Shown piece by piece: positions 25,021 through 34,117 of a DNA stretch of 64,000 bases. The notes beneath the pieces were generated by a model. That model saw only the letters and a program-made list of their open reading frames with translations. It was not told the origin of the DNA and ran no database searches. Within the stretch, counting starts at the first letter, position 1. Each line of letters opens with the position of its first letter. The DNA is from Aeribacillus composti (GTDB lineage Bacteria > Bacillota > Bacilli > Bacillales > Aeribacillaceae). Position numbers and translations under genes: made by a program. The stretch is taken from the NCBI RefSeq assembly GCF_007827555.1, contig NZ_VISS01000002.1, forward strand, positions 124,001 to 188,000, read 5' to 3'.

Positions 25021-25938
25021 TTGAAAGAAATCATCTCAATTTTTCCCGAAACAATTGCAAATGAATTAAAGCAGCTTCCTTCTTCTTTTTTTGAACAGAT
25101 GGAAGAAATTCGCATACGTTTGTACAAGCCGATTGAAATCATCGCTTTCGGCAAACCGCACTTTCTTCACTACGAGGCGACAAAAGAAGACGGGATGATG
25201 ATTTTAAACAAGATCAGCCAATATTCGATTTACACACTGGAGGAAGAATTAAAGAGAGGTTTTATTACGATTGGAGGAGGGCACCGGATCGGCCTTGCTG
25301 GAAAAGTGATTACAGAAAACGGCAATGTCAAAGCCATACGGCACGTTACATCTTTTAATATCCGGATAGCAAGGGAGAAAATAGGCCTAGCTGAGCAATA
25401 TATTCCTTATGTATATGAAAAAAAATGGTTAAATACGCTTATTTTTGGACCTCCCCAATCAGGAAAAACGACTCTGCTGCGCGATTTTGCCCGGATCATA
25501 AGTACTGGGGTTAAAACGATCCCGCCTCAAAAGGTCGGCATTGTGGATGAAAGATCAGAAATAGCCGGCAGTGTAAAAGGAATTCCGCAATTTACTTTTG
25601 GTCTTCGCATTGATGTATTGGACGGATGCCCGAAAGCAGAAGGGATGATGATGTTGATCCGTTCGATGAGCCCTGACATCATTATTGCTGATGAAATAGG
25701 GCGTAAGGAAGATACCGATGCATTAATGGAAGCTGTGAACAGCGGTGTTCAGCTGTTTGTGAGCGCTCATGGCGAATGCTTTGAAGATTTGCTGCACCGT
25801 CCGACCTTAAGAGAACTTATTCAATTAGGCATTTTTGACCGATACATGGAATTGGAGAAAAAAGGTACTCCAGGGACGGTTTCCCGTATATTTGGAAAAA
25901 AAGAAAAAGAGATTGTGTATAAAGCAGGTGTGAAATAG
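25021..25938 (+). CDS. spoIIIAA: Stage III sporulation protein AA (ATPase)
   Basis: A 305-residue secretion-type ATPase that energises the SpoIIIA-SpoIIQ feeding-tube complex in the mother cell during engulfment. Walker A GPPQSGKTTLLRD is near residue 142 and Walker B-like DIIIADEIGRKED near 219; the fold is related to GspE/PilB ATPases such as ComGA. The TTG at 25021 follows GGGGGAAGGA and gives the family's normal length; the longer upstream frame overlaps the sigma-E promoter and is not credible. Confidence 0.95.
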   Translation: MKEIISIFPETIANELKQLPSSFFEQMEEIRIRLYKPIEIIAFGKPHFLHYEATKEDGMMILNKISQYSIYTLEEELKRGFITIGGGHRIGLAGKVITENGNVKAIRHVTSFNIRIAREKIGLAEQYIPYVYEKKWLNTLIFGPPQSGKTTLLRDFARIISTGVKTIPPQKVGIVDERSEIAGSVKGIPQFTFGLRIDVLDGCPKAEGMMMLIRSMSPDIIIADEIGRKEDTDALMEAVNSGVQLFVSAHGECFEDLLHRPTLRELIQLGIFDRYMELEKKGTPGTVSRIFGKKEKEIVYKAGVK

Positions 25939-25940
25939 CG

Positions 25941-26453
25941 ATGAAATTGCTAGGGTCTTTATTCATCTTATTAGCAACAACATGGATTGGGTTTGATTCG
26001 GCTAAAAGATTGACAGAGCGGACAAGACAATTGCGGCAATTAAAGGTTTCTTTGCAAAGCTTGGAAGCTGAGATCATGTACGGCCACACACCATTGCAGG
26101 ATGCATCGCTTCATATTGCCAAACAGGCAGCCCCTCCGCTTTCTAATCTATTTACATTATTTTCTGAGAAATTATCGCAAGGCGACATGGATGTGAAAAG
26201 CGCATGGGAAAGCAGTCTGCTTGAAATATGGCCTTATACATCGCTGAAGGAAGGGGAATTGGAAGTTTTAAAGCAATTTGGAGAAACATTGGGGCAGCAT
26301 GATTTAATCAGCCAGCAAAAGCATATTAAATTGACAATGGCTCATTTGGAAAAAGAAGAAAAAGAAGCGCTGTTTAATCAAGAGCATTACGGAAAAATGA
26401 CGAAAAGCTTAGGATTTTTAGCGGGATTGCTCATTATCATTCTTTTGATGTAG
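25941..26453 (+). CDS. spoIIIAB: Stage III sporulation protein AB
   Basis: A 170-residue protein with N- and C-terminal hydrophobic helices (LLGSLFILLATTWIGF and SLGFLAGLLIIILLM) and a helical cytoplasmic middle, a layout resembling a GspF-like half platform. It would connect the SpoIIIAA ATPase with the membrane ring. It starts 2 bases after the spoIIIAA stop. Typical length for the family is about 170. Confidence 0.93.
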   Translation: MKLLGSLFILLATTWIGFDSAKRLTERTRQLRQLKVSLQSLEAEIMYGHTPLQDASLHIAKQAAPPLSNLFTLFSEKLSQGDMDVKSAWESSLLEIWPYTSLKEGELEVLKQFGETLGQHDLISQQKHIKLTMAHLEKEEKEALFNQEHYGKMTKSLGFLAGLLIIILLM

Positions 26454-26480
26454 CGATATAAGCTGGGAGGAGAAAGGGAC

Positions 26481-26687
26481 ATGGGTGTTGACGTCAACAC
26501 AATTTTCCAAATCGCTGGAATCGGAATTATCGTTGCGTTTCTTCATACCATTTTAGATCAAATGGGGAAGAAAGAGTACGCCCAATGGGTTACATTGTTG
26601 GGATTTATTTACATACTTTTTATGGTTGCTTCCATTGTCAACGATTTGTTCCAAAAAATTAAAGCGGTTTTTCTTTTTCAAGGATAG
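26481..26687 (+). CDS. spoIIIAC: Stage III sporulation protein AC
   Basis: A 68-residue two-pass membrane protein: VNTIFQIAGIGIIVAFLHTIL and VTLLGFIYILFMVASIV are the helices. A GGGAGGAGAAAGG ribosome site precedes the ATG. It belongs to the SpoIIIA channel in the outer forespore membrane and is similar in its first helix to the SpoIIIAD N-terminus. Confidence 0.93.
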   Translation: MGVDVNTIFQIAGIGIIVAFLHTILDQMGKKEYAQWVTLLGFIYILFMVASIVNDLFQKIKAVFLFQG

Positions 26688-26693
26688 GAGGTT

Positions 26694-27092
26694 TTGGAGA
26701 TTGAAATTTTTCAAATTGTCGGGCTAGGATTGATTGCAACTTTGCTCGCTCTTGTCATAAAAGAACAAAAGCCGACCTTTGCCTTTCTATTAATCGTCTT
26801 TACCGGTGTCTCCATTTTTCTTTTTTTAGTGGATCAAATTTATGAATTGATTCGAATGGTCGAAAGAATTGCGAATGAAGCAAGCATTGATTTGATTTAT
26901 GTCGAAACCATTTTAAAAATCATCGGAATTGCCTATATTGCTGAATTTGGTGCGCAAATTACGAAAGATGCCGGACAAGGCTCCATTGCATCCAAAATTG
27001 AATTGGCAGGGAAAATTTTAATCTTATCTATGGCAATTCCGATCATGACGGTGATTATACAAACGATGATTAAGCTTCTCCCAAATATATAA
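26694..27092 (+). CDS. spoIIIAD: Stage III sporulation protein AD
   Basis: A 132-residue membrane protein with four hydrophobic segments. The opening EIFQIVGLGLIATLLALVIKEQKPTFAFL and the block VETILKIIGIAYIAEFGAQ are strongly conserved in the family. The TTG start gives MEIEIFQIVGLG, which aligns with the B. subtilis N-terminus MQIDIVQIVGLG. AGGAGG is only about 3 bases upstream, an unusually tight spacing. Confidence 0.92.
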   Translation: MEIEIFQIVGLGLIATLLALVIKEQKPTFAFLLIVFTGVSIFLFLVDQIYELIRMVERIANEASIDLIYVETILKIIGIAYIAEFGAQITKDAGQGSIASKIELAGKILILSMAIPIMTVIIQTMIKLLPNI

Positions 27093-27102
27093 GTTTTAGG
27101 GG

Positions 27103-28323
27103 GTGATGGGGATTCAGTTATCATTTTTTCGCGGCATCCTTTTTTTGGCGTTTTTTGCTTTCGCTGTGCCAAACATGGTACAAGCCTCTCAAGAACAAAA
27201 TTCATCGGCAGATCCTCCAAAAGAAGAAGCGATTCAACAAGAATATATGGCAGAACAAATGGACGAGCTTGGGATTGAGGAAATTAAAAATTTTTGGAAT
27301 GACATTATGACGACATACGGAGGACTTCTTCCGGAAAGCCAGAAGGGAAGCTTGATGGATTTTATTAAAGGTGAAAAACAATTTTCTATAAAAGAGTGGG
27401 CCGTTGGCATTTTGAAATTTCTTTTACATGAAATCTTGGCAAACGGAAAGCTTCTTGGAACCATTATCATTTTAACGATATTTAGCGTTCTTCTCCAGCA
27501 TTTACAAAACGCCTTTGAAGAAAAAAATGTGAGCAAAGTTGCTTACTCCATTGTTTATATGGTGCTTGTCATTTTAGCTTTAAACAGTTTTCACGTAGCC
27601 ATTTCCTATGCAACGAATGCGATTAACGGGATGACAAGCTTTCTTCTAGCCTTAATTCCGATGTTAATAGCTTTAATGGCGTCATCTGGAGGAGTTGCTT
27701 CGGCTGCATTTTTTCACCCCATTACCATTTTCTTGATGAACGGAAGCGGTTTGTTGATTGAAAAAATTGTTCTCCCTCTGCTGTTTTTGTCTTCTTTGTT
27801 ATTTTTAATCAGCACGATGACGGATCAATATAAAGTTACTCAGCTTGCTCAGCTGTTCAGAAGCATTAGCATCTGGCTTTTAGGCATTTTCTTAACCATT
27901 TTTTTAGGAGTGATTTCTGTCCAGGGGGCGACGGCAGCTGTGACAGACGGGATCGCCTTGCGGACGACAAAGTTTATAACGGGAAACTTTATACCTGTGC
28001 TTGGAAAAATGTTTACGGAAGCGGCTGATACGCTCTTCAGCGCATCGATGCTGTTAAAAAACACAATTGGCGTCATTGGTGTTGCCATTCTCTTTTTGAT
28101 CACCATTTTTCCGGCAATGAAAGTACTGGCGATTGCCTTCATCTATAAATTTGCTGCTGCCGTTTTGCAGCCTTTAGGGCCGGGAGAGATTATCTCCTGT
28201 TTAGACATCATCTCCAAGAGCATCATCTATATACTAGCGGCACTGATCCTTGTATCGTTCATGTTTTTTTTAAGCATTACAGTTATTATCGCAGCGAGCA
28301 ATGTCACCATGATGGTTCGATAG
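27103..28323 (+). CDS. spoIIIAE: Stage III sporulation protein AE
   Basis: A 406-residue polytopic membrane protein with an N-terminal signal-like helix (FFRGILFLAFFAFAVPNMVQAS), an extracytoplasmic segment including YGGLLPESQKGSL, and about seven further helices. It is the largest membrane subunit of the SpoIIIA complex. The start is doubtful: GTG 27103 and ATG 27106 both sit nearly on top of the AGGGGG ribosome site, so the mature N-terminus should be checked. Strong similarity across helices to B. subtilis SpoIIIAE, for instance AFITGNFIPVLG-type block KFITGNFIPVLGKMF. Confidence 0.93.
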   Translation: MMGIQLSFFRGILFLAFFAFAVPNMVQASQEQNSSADPPKEEAIQQEYMAEQMDELGIEEIKNFWNDIMTTYGGLLPESQKGSLMDFIKGEKQFSIKEWAVGILKFLLHEILANGKLLGTIIILTIFSVLLQHLQNAFEEKNVSKVAYSIVYMVLVILALNSFHVAISYATNAINGMTSFLLALIPMLIALMASSGGVASAAFFHPITIFLMNGSGLLIEKIVLPLLFLSSLLFLISTMTDQYKVTQLAQLFRSISIWLLGIFLTIFLGVISVQGATAAVTDGIALRTTKFITGNFIPVLGKMFTEAADTLFSASMLLKNTIGVIGVAILFLITIFPAMKVLAIAFIYKFAAAVLQPLGPGEIISCLDIISKSIIYILAALILVSFMFFLSITVIIAASNVTMMVR

Positions 28324-28335
28324 GAGTGGTGGTAT

Positions 28336-28953
28336 ATGTCATTCATCACCGAATGGGTCACTAATATCATATTATTTATTTTTATTGCCATTATTTTAGA
28401 TATGCTGCTGCCGAGATCCGCAATGCAAAAATATGTAAAAGTCGTTGTTAGTTTATTATTAGTGTCTGTCATTCTTACGCCGATTTTAAAAATATTTTCC
28501 TATGATTTTCCGAACTTGTTATCCGAGGAGCTGCTGAACTCGGAAGCAAAAGAAGATTCAATAAAAAAATCAATAGAATTTAAGAAAAATGAAATACAAG
28601 CTAACAACCGTGCATATATTTTAGAACAAATGGCTGTCCAAATGAAAAATTTAGCGGAAGAGGAGCTGGTAGAAAACTATGGTTTAAAGGTTCAAAAAAT
28701 TCATCTTTCGGTTGATGAAACAAAAGAGAAGATTGAATCAGAAAACGATTTAAAGCAAGTTACAGTTTTCGTGGAAGAAAAAGATCTTCCCCACACGGTT
28801 GAAACGGTTAAACCGGTTGAAATCAACATGAACGAAGAAGACAAAAAAATGCTCGCAAATGAAAACGAAATAATTGCCCAGCTTGCTGAAACATGGGGAG
28901 TATCGAAAGAAAAAATTTCGATTGAAATGGAAGGAGGCGGCCTAAGTGAATGA
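28336..28953 (+). CDS. spoIIIAF: Stage III sporulation protein AF
   Basis: A 205-residue protein with two N-terminal transmembrane helices (ITEWVTNIILFIFIAIILDML and VVVSLLLVSVILTPILKIF) and a soluble C-terminal domain in the intermembrane space that has the ring-building fold described for SpoIIIAF. It overlaps spoIIIAG by 8 bases. A GGAGTGGTGG ribosome site precedes the ATG. Confidence 0.92.
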   Translation: MSFITEWVTNIILFIFIAIILDMLLPRSAMQKYVKVVVSLLLVSVILTPILKIFSYDFPNLLSEELLNSEAKEDSIKKSIEFKKNEIQANNRAYILEQMAVQMKNLAEEELVENYGLKVQKIHLSVDETKEKIESENDLKQVTVFVEEKDLPHTVETVKPVEINMNEEDKKMLANENEIIAQLAETWGVSKEKISIEMEGGGLSE

Positions 28954-29581
28954 TAGGAAAAATTTTTTGCAGCGACTAGCCTCTCTTCTTCCCGGACGAA
29001 ATATGCTCAAAAAATCAGCCACCTATCCATTCATGCTTATACTTTTGACGCTTGGAATCGCTTTTATGCTGATCGGCAGTTTTTTATCCGGCGAAAGCAA
29101 AACAGTAGAAACGATAAACACCGCTGCAGAAGAAGAGGATGTTGAGCCCGCATTTAAACAAACAACAAGTGAAAAAGGAACAATTGAACGTTATGAACAG
29201 CAGTATGCAAATGAGCTAAAAGGAGCGCTTCAGTCCATTTCAGGCGTAGGTGAGGTAGAAGTTATTGTCAATGTTGACTCTTCATCTGAAAGTGTGTTGG
29301 AAAAAAATCGCTCGATTCAAAACCAAACGACAGATGAGACGGACCGTGAAGGCGGAAAGCGGCAGGTGGAAGATAAATCTGTTGACGAACAAGTGGTAAT
29401 CATTCGAAAAGGGGATCAAGAATCGCCCATCGTTGTAAAAACCGAAAAGCCGAAAATACGCGGGGTGTTAGTAGTAGCAAAAGGTGCTGAAAACGTTCAA
29501 ATTAAAAAAATGATCACCGATGCAGTTACAAGGGTGCTTGATGTCGATAGTCATAGAGTAGCCGTATTGCCAAAAAAGTAA
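28946..29581 (+). CDS. spoIIIAG: Stage III sporulation protein AG
   Basis: A 211-residue protein with one transmembrane helix (YPFMLILLTLGIAFMLIGSFL, about residues 27-47) and a large intermembrane domain, GVGEVEVIVNVDSSSE and RGVLVVAKGAENVQIKKMITDAV, matching the ring-building motif related to type III secretion rings; SpoIIIAG forms a 30-mer ring in B. subtilis. It starts inside spoIIIAF after GGAGGCGG. Confidence 0.93.
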   Translation: MNDRKNFLQRLASLLPGRNMLKKSATYPFMLILLTLGIAFMLIGSFLSGESKTVETINTAAEEEDVEPAFKQTTSEKGTIERYEQQYANELKGALQSISGVGEVEVIVNVDSSSESVLEKNRSIQNQTTDETDREGGKRQVEDKSVDEQVVIIRKGDQESPIVVKTEKPKIRGVLVVAKGAENVQIKKMITDAVTRVLDVDSHRVAVLPKK

Positions 29582-29596
29582 AGGAGGATGCTTGAC

Positions 29597-30217
29597 ATGT
29601 TAAAAAAACAAACTGTTTGGTTATTAACCATGTTAAGTTTAGTTGTTGTGCTGTCCGTTTATTACATTACATCTCCTGAAGGAGGATCTTCCCCTGATGT
29701 GGTGTTGACGGATACAGAGACGAATTCGAATGAAAAAGAAAGCGGAAATGACAATAATAAAGAACAAACAGAGCAACAAAAAACTGATGCGAAGCAGCAA
29801 GAAAAAGAACAATCGAGCAAGCAGTCCAGCTCAGAAGATGGATCGGTAGTCTCCACAATAACGGACGATGATTTATTTACTGCGCTGAGAATGGAAGTGG
29901 AAGATGAAAGAAGTGAACGCAAGCAGGAGCTGGAGACAATTATTGGGTCCAATGATGTCTCATCTGAGGAAAAAAACAATGCATATGAGGAGATGCGCGA
30001 ATTATCCAAGCTGTCAGAGAAAGAGAAGGTATTAGAAACACTTATCAAAACAAAAGGCTACGAGGATGCATTAGTTCGCGCTGATGGAGACAAGGTGAGA
30101 ATTACCGTAAAAGCGAAAGAACACTCCCCGCAGCAAGCAAACGAACTGATTCAATTGGTGAAGGATGAAATCCAGTCCATGCAAGATGTTGCCGTAACAT
30201 TTGAAATAGCAAAGTAA
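29597..30217 (+). CDS. spoIIIAH: Stage III sporulation protein AH
   Basis: A 206-residue protein with an N-terminal anchor (TVWLLTMLSLVVVLSVYYI), a long acidic and Gln-rich linker (about residues 38-90) and a C-terminal ring-building domain. In B. subtilis this domain binds forespore SpoIIQ across the septum. The ATG at 29597 fits AAGGAGG at 29581-29587 with 9 bases spacing; the ATG at 29588 is too near. It closes the operon before a terminator. Confidence 0.94.
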   Translation: MLKKQTVWLLTMLSLVVVLSVYYITSPEGGSSPDVVLTDTETNSNEKESGNDNNKEQTEQQKTDAKQQEKEQSSKQSSSEDGSVVSTITDDDLFTALRMEVEDERSERKQELETIIGSNDVSSEEKNNAYEEMRELSKLSEKEKVLETLIKTKGYEDALVRADGDKVRITVKAKEHSPQQANELIQLVKDEIQSMQDVAVTFEIAK

Positions 30218-30223
30218 CATGAC

Positions 30224-30250
30224 TCCCCGAAAAAAATCGGGGATTTTTTC
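30224..30250 (+). terminator. Intrinsic terminator of the spoIIIA operon
   Basis: 7-bp stem TCCCCGA / TCGGGGA with a 6-nt A loop and a T6 tail. Confidence 0.85.
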
Positions 30251-30300
30251 ATGTGAAGAAAAAGCTGCTTTGAATTGTTTGCTCATATTTTTAATAGTTA

Positions 30301-30330
30301 TTGAATTTTAGCAAAAAGTTATCGTATCAT
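30301..30330 (+). promoter_or_regulatory. Possible sigma-A promoter for accBC
   Basis: TTGAAT (30301-30306) and TATCAT (30325-30330) with an 18-base spacer, about 70 bases before accB. Confidence 0.45.
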
Positions 30331-30402
30331 AAATGATAGCTACTTTTAATACTTGATGATAATATCTAGCAAATTGGAATTCATTTTAAGGAGTGTTTTT
30401 TT

Positions 30403-30894
30403 ATGTTAAATTTTAAAGAAATAAAGGAAATCATCAAATTGATCGATGATTCATCCATTGATGAATTTACATATGAAAGCGAAGGGGCAAAGGTCCAATT
30501 AAAAAAAACTGCGGCTCGCGCTAATCAGCATGTTGTCTATAACAATGCTTCTGAAATTCAAGCTTTGCCAAAGCAGCCAGCTGCTGAATCTTTAGAACAG
30601 CCGAAAAAAGAGGTGCATTTGCCGAAAGAAGAAAGCGAGCAGAAAACAGAAAATTTACATAAAATTACTTCACCGATGGTCGGCACATTTTATGCTGCTC
30701 CAAACCCAGATGCAGATCCTTATGTTACAATAGGATCAAAAGTAAAAGAGAATACCGTTGTTTGCATTGTAGAGGCAATGAAATTATTTAATGAGATTGA
30801 AGCGGAAGTAAAAGGCGAAATTGTCGACATTTTAGTTGAGAACGGTCAGCTTGTTGAATACGGACAACCATTATTCCTTGTAAAACCAGAGTGA
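30403..30894 (+). CDS. accB: Biotin carboxyl carrier protein of acetyl-CoA carboxylase
   Basis: A 163-residue BCCP. The C-terminal biotinyl domain has [15 protein letters not shown] with the biotinylated Lys near residue 127 and the thumb-like [22 protein letters not shown] charged, Pro/Gln-rich flexible linker (residues 50-85) joins it to the N-terminal helical part. It shuttles CO2 between AccC and AccA/AccD in the first step of fatty acid synthesis. accC follows after 10 bases. Confidence 0.96.
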   Translation: MLNFKEIKEIIKLIDDSSIDEFTYESEGAKVQLKKTAARANQHVVYNNASEIQALPKQPAAESLEQPKKEVHLPKEESEQKTENLHKITSPMVGTFYAAPNPDADPYVTIGSKVKENTVVCIVEAMKLFNEIEAEVKGEIVDILVENGQLVEYGQPLFLVKPE

Positions 30895-30904
30895 GGGAAA
30901 GAAA

Positions 30905-32254
30905 ATGTTTAAAAAATTGCTGATAGCAAACAGAGGAGAAATTGCAGTAAGAATCATACGCGCCTGCAAGGAATTAGGGATCGAAACAGTCGCCATATAT
31001 TCTGAGGCGGATAAAGACTCCTTGCATGTTCAGCTTGCAGATGAAGCGTATTGCATAGGACCGACTGCATCTAAAGACAGCTATTTAAACTTTACGAACA
31101 TCGTGAGTGTAGCGACGCTGACTGGATCAGAAGCCATTCATCCAGGCTACGGATTTTTGGCAGAAAACGCTGATTTCGCCGAGCTTTGCAATGATTGCAA
31201 CATTGTTTTTGTAGGCCCTAGTCCAGAAGCAATCACAAAAATGGGAAAAAAAGATGTTGCTAGGGAAACAATGCGGCAGGCGGGTGTTCCGATTGTGCCT
31301 GGGTCAAAAGGGATCATTAAAAGCGAAGAGGAAGCAGTTGAGATCGCAAATCAAATCGGTTATCCAGTCATTATTAAAGCAGCCGCCGGAGGCGGAGGAA
31401 AAGGAATACGCGTTGCGAATGACGAAGAAAGCTTGCGGAAAGGGATCCAAATTACTCAGCAGGAAGCGCAAACAGCATTTGGAAACCCAGGCGTTTACAT
31501 TGAAAAATGTATTGAAGATTTCCGCCATGTTGAAATCCAAATTCTTGCCGATCACCATGGAAACGTCGTTCATTTAGGTGAAAGGGACTGCAGCATTCAA
31601 AGGCGCTTACAAAAGCTGGTGGAAGAAACTCCTTCTCCTGCACTATCTGATAAAATGCGACATAAAATGGGGGAAGCGGCTGTAAAAGCAGCCAAAGCGG
31701 TGCGTTATTCCGGTGCAGGTACAGTGGAATTCATTTTTGATTATAAAAATGAGCAATTTTATTTCATGGAAATGAATACCCGCATTCAAGTTGAGCATCC
31801 TGTTACTGAAATGGTCACAGGCATTGACCTGATCAAAGAGCAGATCAAGATTGCAGCAAACGAACCACTAAGCTTTGAACAGAAAGACATTACATTTAAC
31901 GGCTGGGCGATCGAATGTAGAATTAACGCAGAAAACCCGGAAAAGAATTTTATGCCTTCAGCTGGTAAAATCGAAATGTACCTGCCTCCGGGCGGACCGG
32001 GTGTCCGCATTGATTCTGCCTGCTACCCTGGCTATTCCATTCCGCCATATTATGATTCAATGGTCGCAAAGCTGATTACACACGGAGCGACAAGGGAAGA
32101 AGCGATAGCCAAAATGAAAAGAGCTTTAAGTGAATTTGTTATAGAAGGAGTGCATACAACCATACCTTTCCACCTGAAATTAATGGATCATGAAAAATTT
32201 ATCAGCGGGGAGTTCAACACTAGATTTCTTGAAAATTATAAAATCATGTCATAA
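30905..32254 (+). CDS. accC: Biotin carboxylase subunit of acetyl-CoA carboxylase
   Basis: A 449-residue ATP-grasp enzyme that carboxylates biotin on AccB using bicarbonate. Visible signatures: [21 protein letters not shown] at the start, GGGGKGIRV glycine-rich ATP loop near residue 163, and [19 protein letters not shown] near 285 with catalytic Glu and Arg. GAGGGAAAG precedes the ATG. Length equals the normal 447-450. AccA and AccD are encoded elsewhere. Confidence 0.97.
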   Translation: MFKKLLIANRGEIAVRIIRACKELGIETVAIYSEADKDSLHVQLADEAYCIGPTASKDSYLNFTNIVSVATLTGSEAIHPGYGFLAENADFAELCNDCNIVFVGPSPEAITKMGKKDVARETMRQAGVPIVPGSKGIIKSEEEAVEIANQIGYPVIIKAAAGGGGKGIRVANDEESLRKGIQITQQEAQTAFGNPGVYIEKCIEDFRHVEIQILADHHGNVVHLGERDCSIQRRLQKLVEETPSPALSDKMRHKMGEAAVKAAKAVRYSGAGTVEFIFDYKNEQFYFMEMNTRIQVEHPVTEMVTGIDLIKEQIKIAANEPLSFEQKDITFNGWAIECRINAENPEKNFMPSAGKIEMYLPPGGPGVRIDSACYPGYSIPPYYDSMVAKLITHGATREEAIAKMKRALSEFVIEGVHTTIPFHLKLMDHEKFISGEFNTRFLENYKIMS

Positions 32255-32271
32255 TTTTGGAGGTGTACTAT

Positions 32272-32673
32272 TTGAAAGATACAGGATTGGAAATGAATCA
32301 TGAAGCAAGCTTTGGAAAAGTGGAAATCGCTCCGGAAGTCATTGAAGTCATCGCCGGAATTGCCGCATCTGAAATAGAAGGGGTAGCCCAAATGCGCGGC
32401 AATTTCGCTTCAGGAGTCGCTGAACGCTTTGGCAAAAAAAATCATGGTAAAGGCGTAAAAGTAGACTTAGGTGAAGAAGGCATTGTCATTGATGTATATT
32501 GTGTCATGAATTTCGGGGTTTCCATTCCGGCTGTTGCACAGAAAGTACAAGAAAACATTCGTCAAACGCTTTTAACGATGACGGCGCTTGAAATCAACGA
32601 AATCAACATTCATGTAGTGGGCATTCAGTTTGAAACGAAGACGGAAGAGCCTGAAATTCAAGAGGAAATGTAA
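32272..32673 (+). CDS. yqhY: Asp23/Gls24 family protein YqhY
   Basis: A 133-residue Asp23/Gls24 envelope-stress family protein (DUF322). Characteristic block: GKVEIAPEVIEVIAGIAASEIEGVA, followed by KVDLGEEGIVIDVYCVMNFG. The TTG at 32272 has GGAGGTG at proper distance and gives the family length. It directly follows accC; in B. subtilis YqhY is tied to acetyl-CoA carboxylase, since yqhY mutants acquire suppressors in acc genes. No membrane segment. Confidence 0.9.
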   Translation: MKDTGLEMNHEASFGKVEIAPEVIEVIAGIAASEIEGVAQMRGNFASGVAERFGKKNHGKGVKVDLGEEGIVIDVYCVMNFGVSIPAVAQKVQENIRQTLLTMTALEINEINIHVVGIQFETKTEEPEIQEEM

Positions 32674-32674
32674 A

Positions 32675-32699
32675 GGCGGAGGATATCCTCCCCTTTTTT
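32675..32699 (+). terminator. Intrinsic terminator after yqhY
   Basis: Palindrome GGAGGATATCCTCC (32678-32691) followed by CCTTTTTT; closes accB-accC-yqhY. Confidence 0.75.
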
Positions 32700-32831
32700 G
32701 TTTAAAATAAAGAATAATAAGAAAGATTCTGAAATTTCTTTTCGGATGAACTTTCATATGTGATACAAGAGGCAGTTATGATATGATTCATATATGACAT
32801 TTCGACATAGTTTGAAAAAAGGAGCAAAAAG

Positions 32832-33230
32832 ATGAAACGGAGAACAGCTAGGAAAAAGGCATTGCAGGCACTGTTTCAAATTGACTTGGCTGAAGCGCTT
32901 CCTGAGGAAGCCATCAATCATGTTTTGGACGGTAATGAACATGATCCATTTTTAAATAAGCTTGTACTCGGAACGGTTGAACATCAAAACGAAATTGACG
33001 AATTGATAAAAAGGAATTTAACCAATTGGAAATTGGAAAGATTGGCTAACATTGACCGTGCCATTTTGCGTTTAGCTGTATATGAGATGAAATATGAACC
33101 GGATATTCCGTTCAATGTAACAATTGATGAAGCGATTGAACTTGCTAAAATGTTCGGAGATGTTCAGTCGAGCAAATTTGTAAATGGTGTCCTCTCAAGT
33201 ATAAAAGAAGAGTTAGAAAAAAAAGCTTAG
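32832..33230 (+). CDS. nusB: Transcription antitermination factor NusB
   Basis: A 132-residue all-helical NusB. Typical start [18 protein letters not shown] with the basic RNA-binding helix, and the signature [10 protein letters not shown] followed by [15 protein letters not shown]. It binds boxA RNA with NusE (S10) during rRNA transcription. AAAAAGGAG precedes the ATG. folD begins 10 bases after it, so nusB probably starts the nusB-folD-xseAB-ispA operon. Confidence 0.95.
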   Translation: MKRRTARKKALQALFQIDLAEALPEEAINHVLDGNEHDPFLNKLVLGTVEHQNEIDELIKRNLTNWKLERLANIDRAILRLAVYEMKYEPDIPFNVTIDEAIELAKMFGDVQSSKFVNGVLSSIKEELEKKA

Positions 33231-33240
33231 GAGGAAAAAG

Positions 33241-34095
33241 ATGGTGGCGACGATTATTGACGGAAAAGAATTGGCAAAAGAAATGCGAAGCGAGTTAAAA
33301 AAAGAAGTGGAACAATTAAAGGAAAAAGGGGTAACACCCGGCCTTGCCATTATTTTAGTTGGGAATAATCCTGCTTCCCTTTCTTACATTAAGGGGAAGC
33401 AAAAAGCTTCGGAGGAAATCGGCGTTTCTTTTAAGCTGGAACATTTGGAGGAGTCGATTTCACAAGAAGAACTGCTTGAAGTGATAGAAAAATATAATCA
33501 GGACGATCGTTATGACGGAATTCTTGTTCAGCTTCCGTTACCTGACCATATTGATGAAACAGCAGTCATTGAAAAAATTTCTCCAGAAAAAGATGTGGAT
33601 GGCTTTCATCCGATTAATGTTGGACGCATGATGACGGGACAGGATGCGTTTTTGCCGTGCACACCGGCCGGAATTGTTGAAATGATCAAATCTGCAAATA
33701 TCGAAATTGCCGGAAAGCATGTTGTCGTTGTTGGCAGAAGCAATATTGTCGGAAAACCGGTCGGACAATTGCTTCTAAACGAAAATGCAACGGTTACATA
33801 TTGCCATTCGAAAACGAAAAATTTGCGGGAGCATACGATCCAAGGAGATATTTTAATCGTTGCTGTCGGGCGTCCTCATTTCATAGGTGCTGATCATATT
33901 AAAGAAGGTGCAGTCGTAATAGATGTTGGCGTCAATAGACTTGAGAACGGAAAACTTGTAGGCGATGTAAAATTTGATGAGGCAAAAGAAAAAGCAAGCG
34001 CCATTACTCCTGTTCCCGGCGGAGTAGGTCCAATGACGATTACGATGCTGGTTTATAATACGGTTAAATCCGCAAAGAAGCGGGTACGTCCATAA
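33241..34095 (+). CDS. folD: Methylenetetrahydrofolate dehydrogenase / cyclohydrolase FolD
   Basis: A 284-residue bifunctional enzyme interconverting 5,10-methylene- and 10-formyl-tetrahydrofolate with NADP. Active-site Lys lies in [19 protein letters not shown] near residue 54-57; [13 protein letters not shown] and the nucleotide-binding [17 protein letters not shown] near 160 are diagnostic; [12 protein letters not shown] closes the domain. It processes the one-carbon unit produced by the gcv system encoded upstream. GAGGAAAAAG precedes the ATG. Confidence 0.97.
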   Translation: MVATIIDGKELAKEMRSELKKEVEQLKEKGVTPGLAIILVGNNPASLSYIKGKQKASEEIGVSFKLEHLEESISQEELLEVIEKYNQDDRYDGILVQLPLPDHIDETAVIEKISPEKDVDGFHPINVGRMMTGQDAFLPCTPAGIVEMIKSANIEIAGKHVVVVGRSNIVGKPVGQLLLNENATVTYCHSKTKNLREHTIQGDILIVAVGRPHFIGADHIKEGAVVIDVGVNRLENGKLVGDVKFDEAKEKASAITPVPGGVGPMTITMLVYNTVKSAKKRVRP

Positions 34096-34117
34096 ACTTG
34101 CTTTAAAGGAGTTGTTC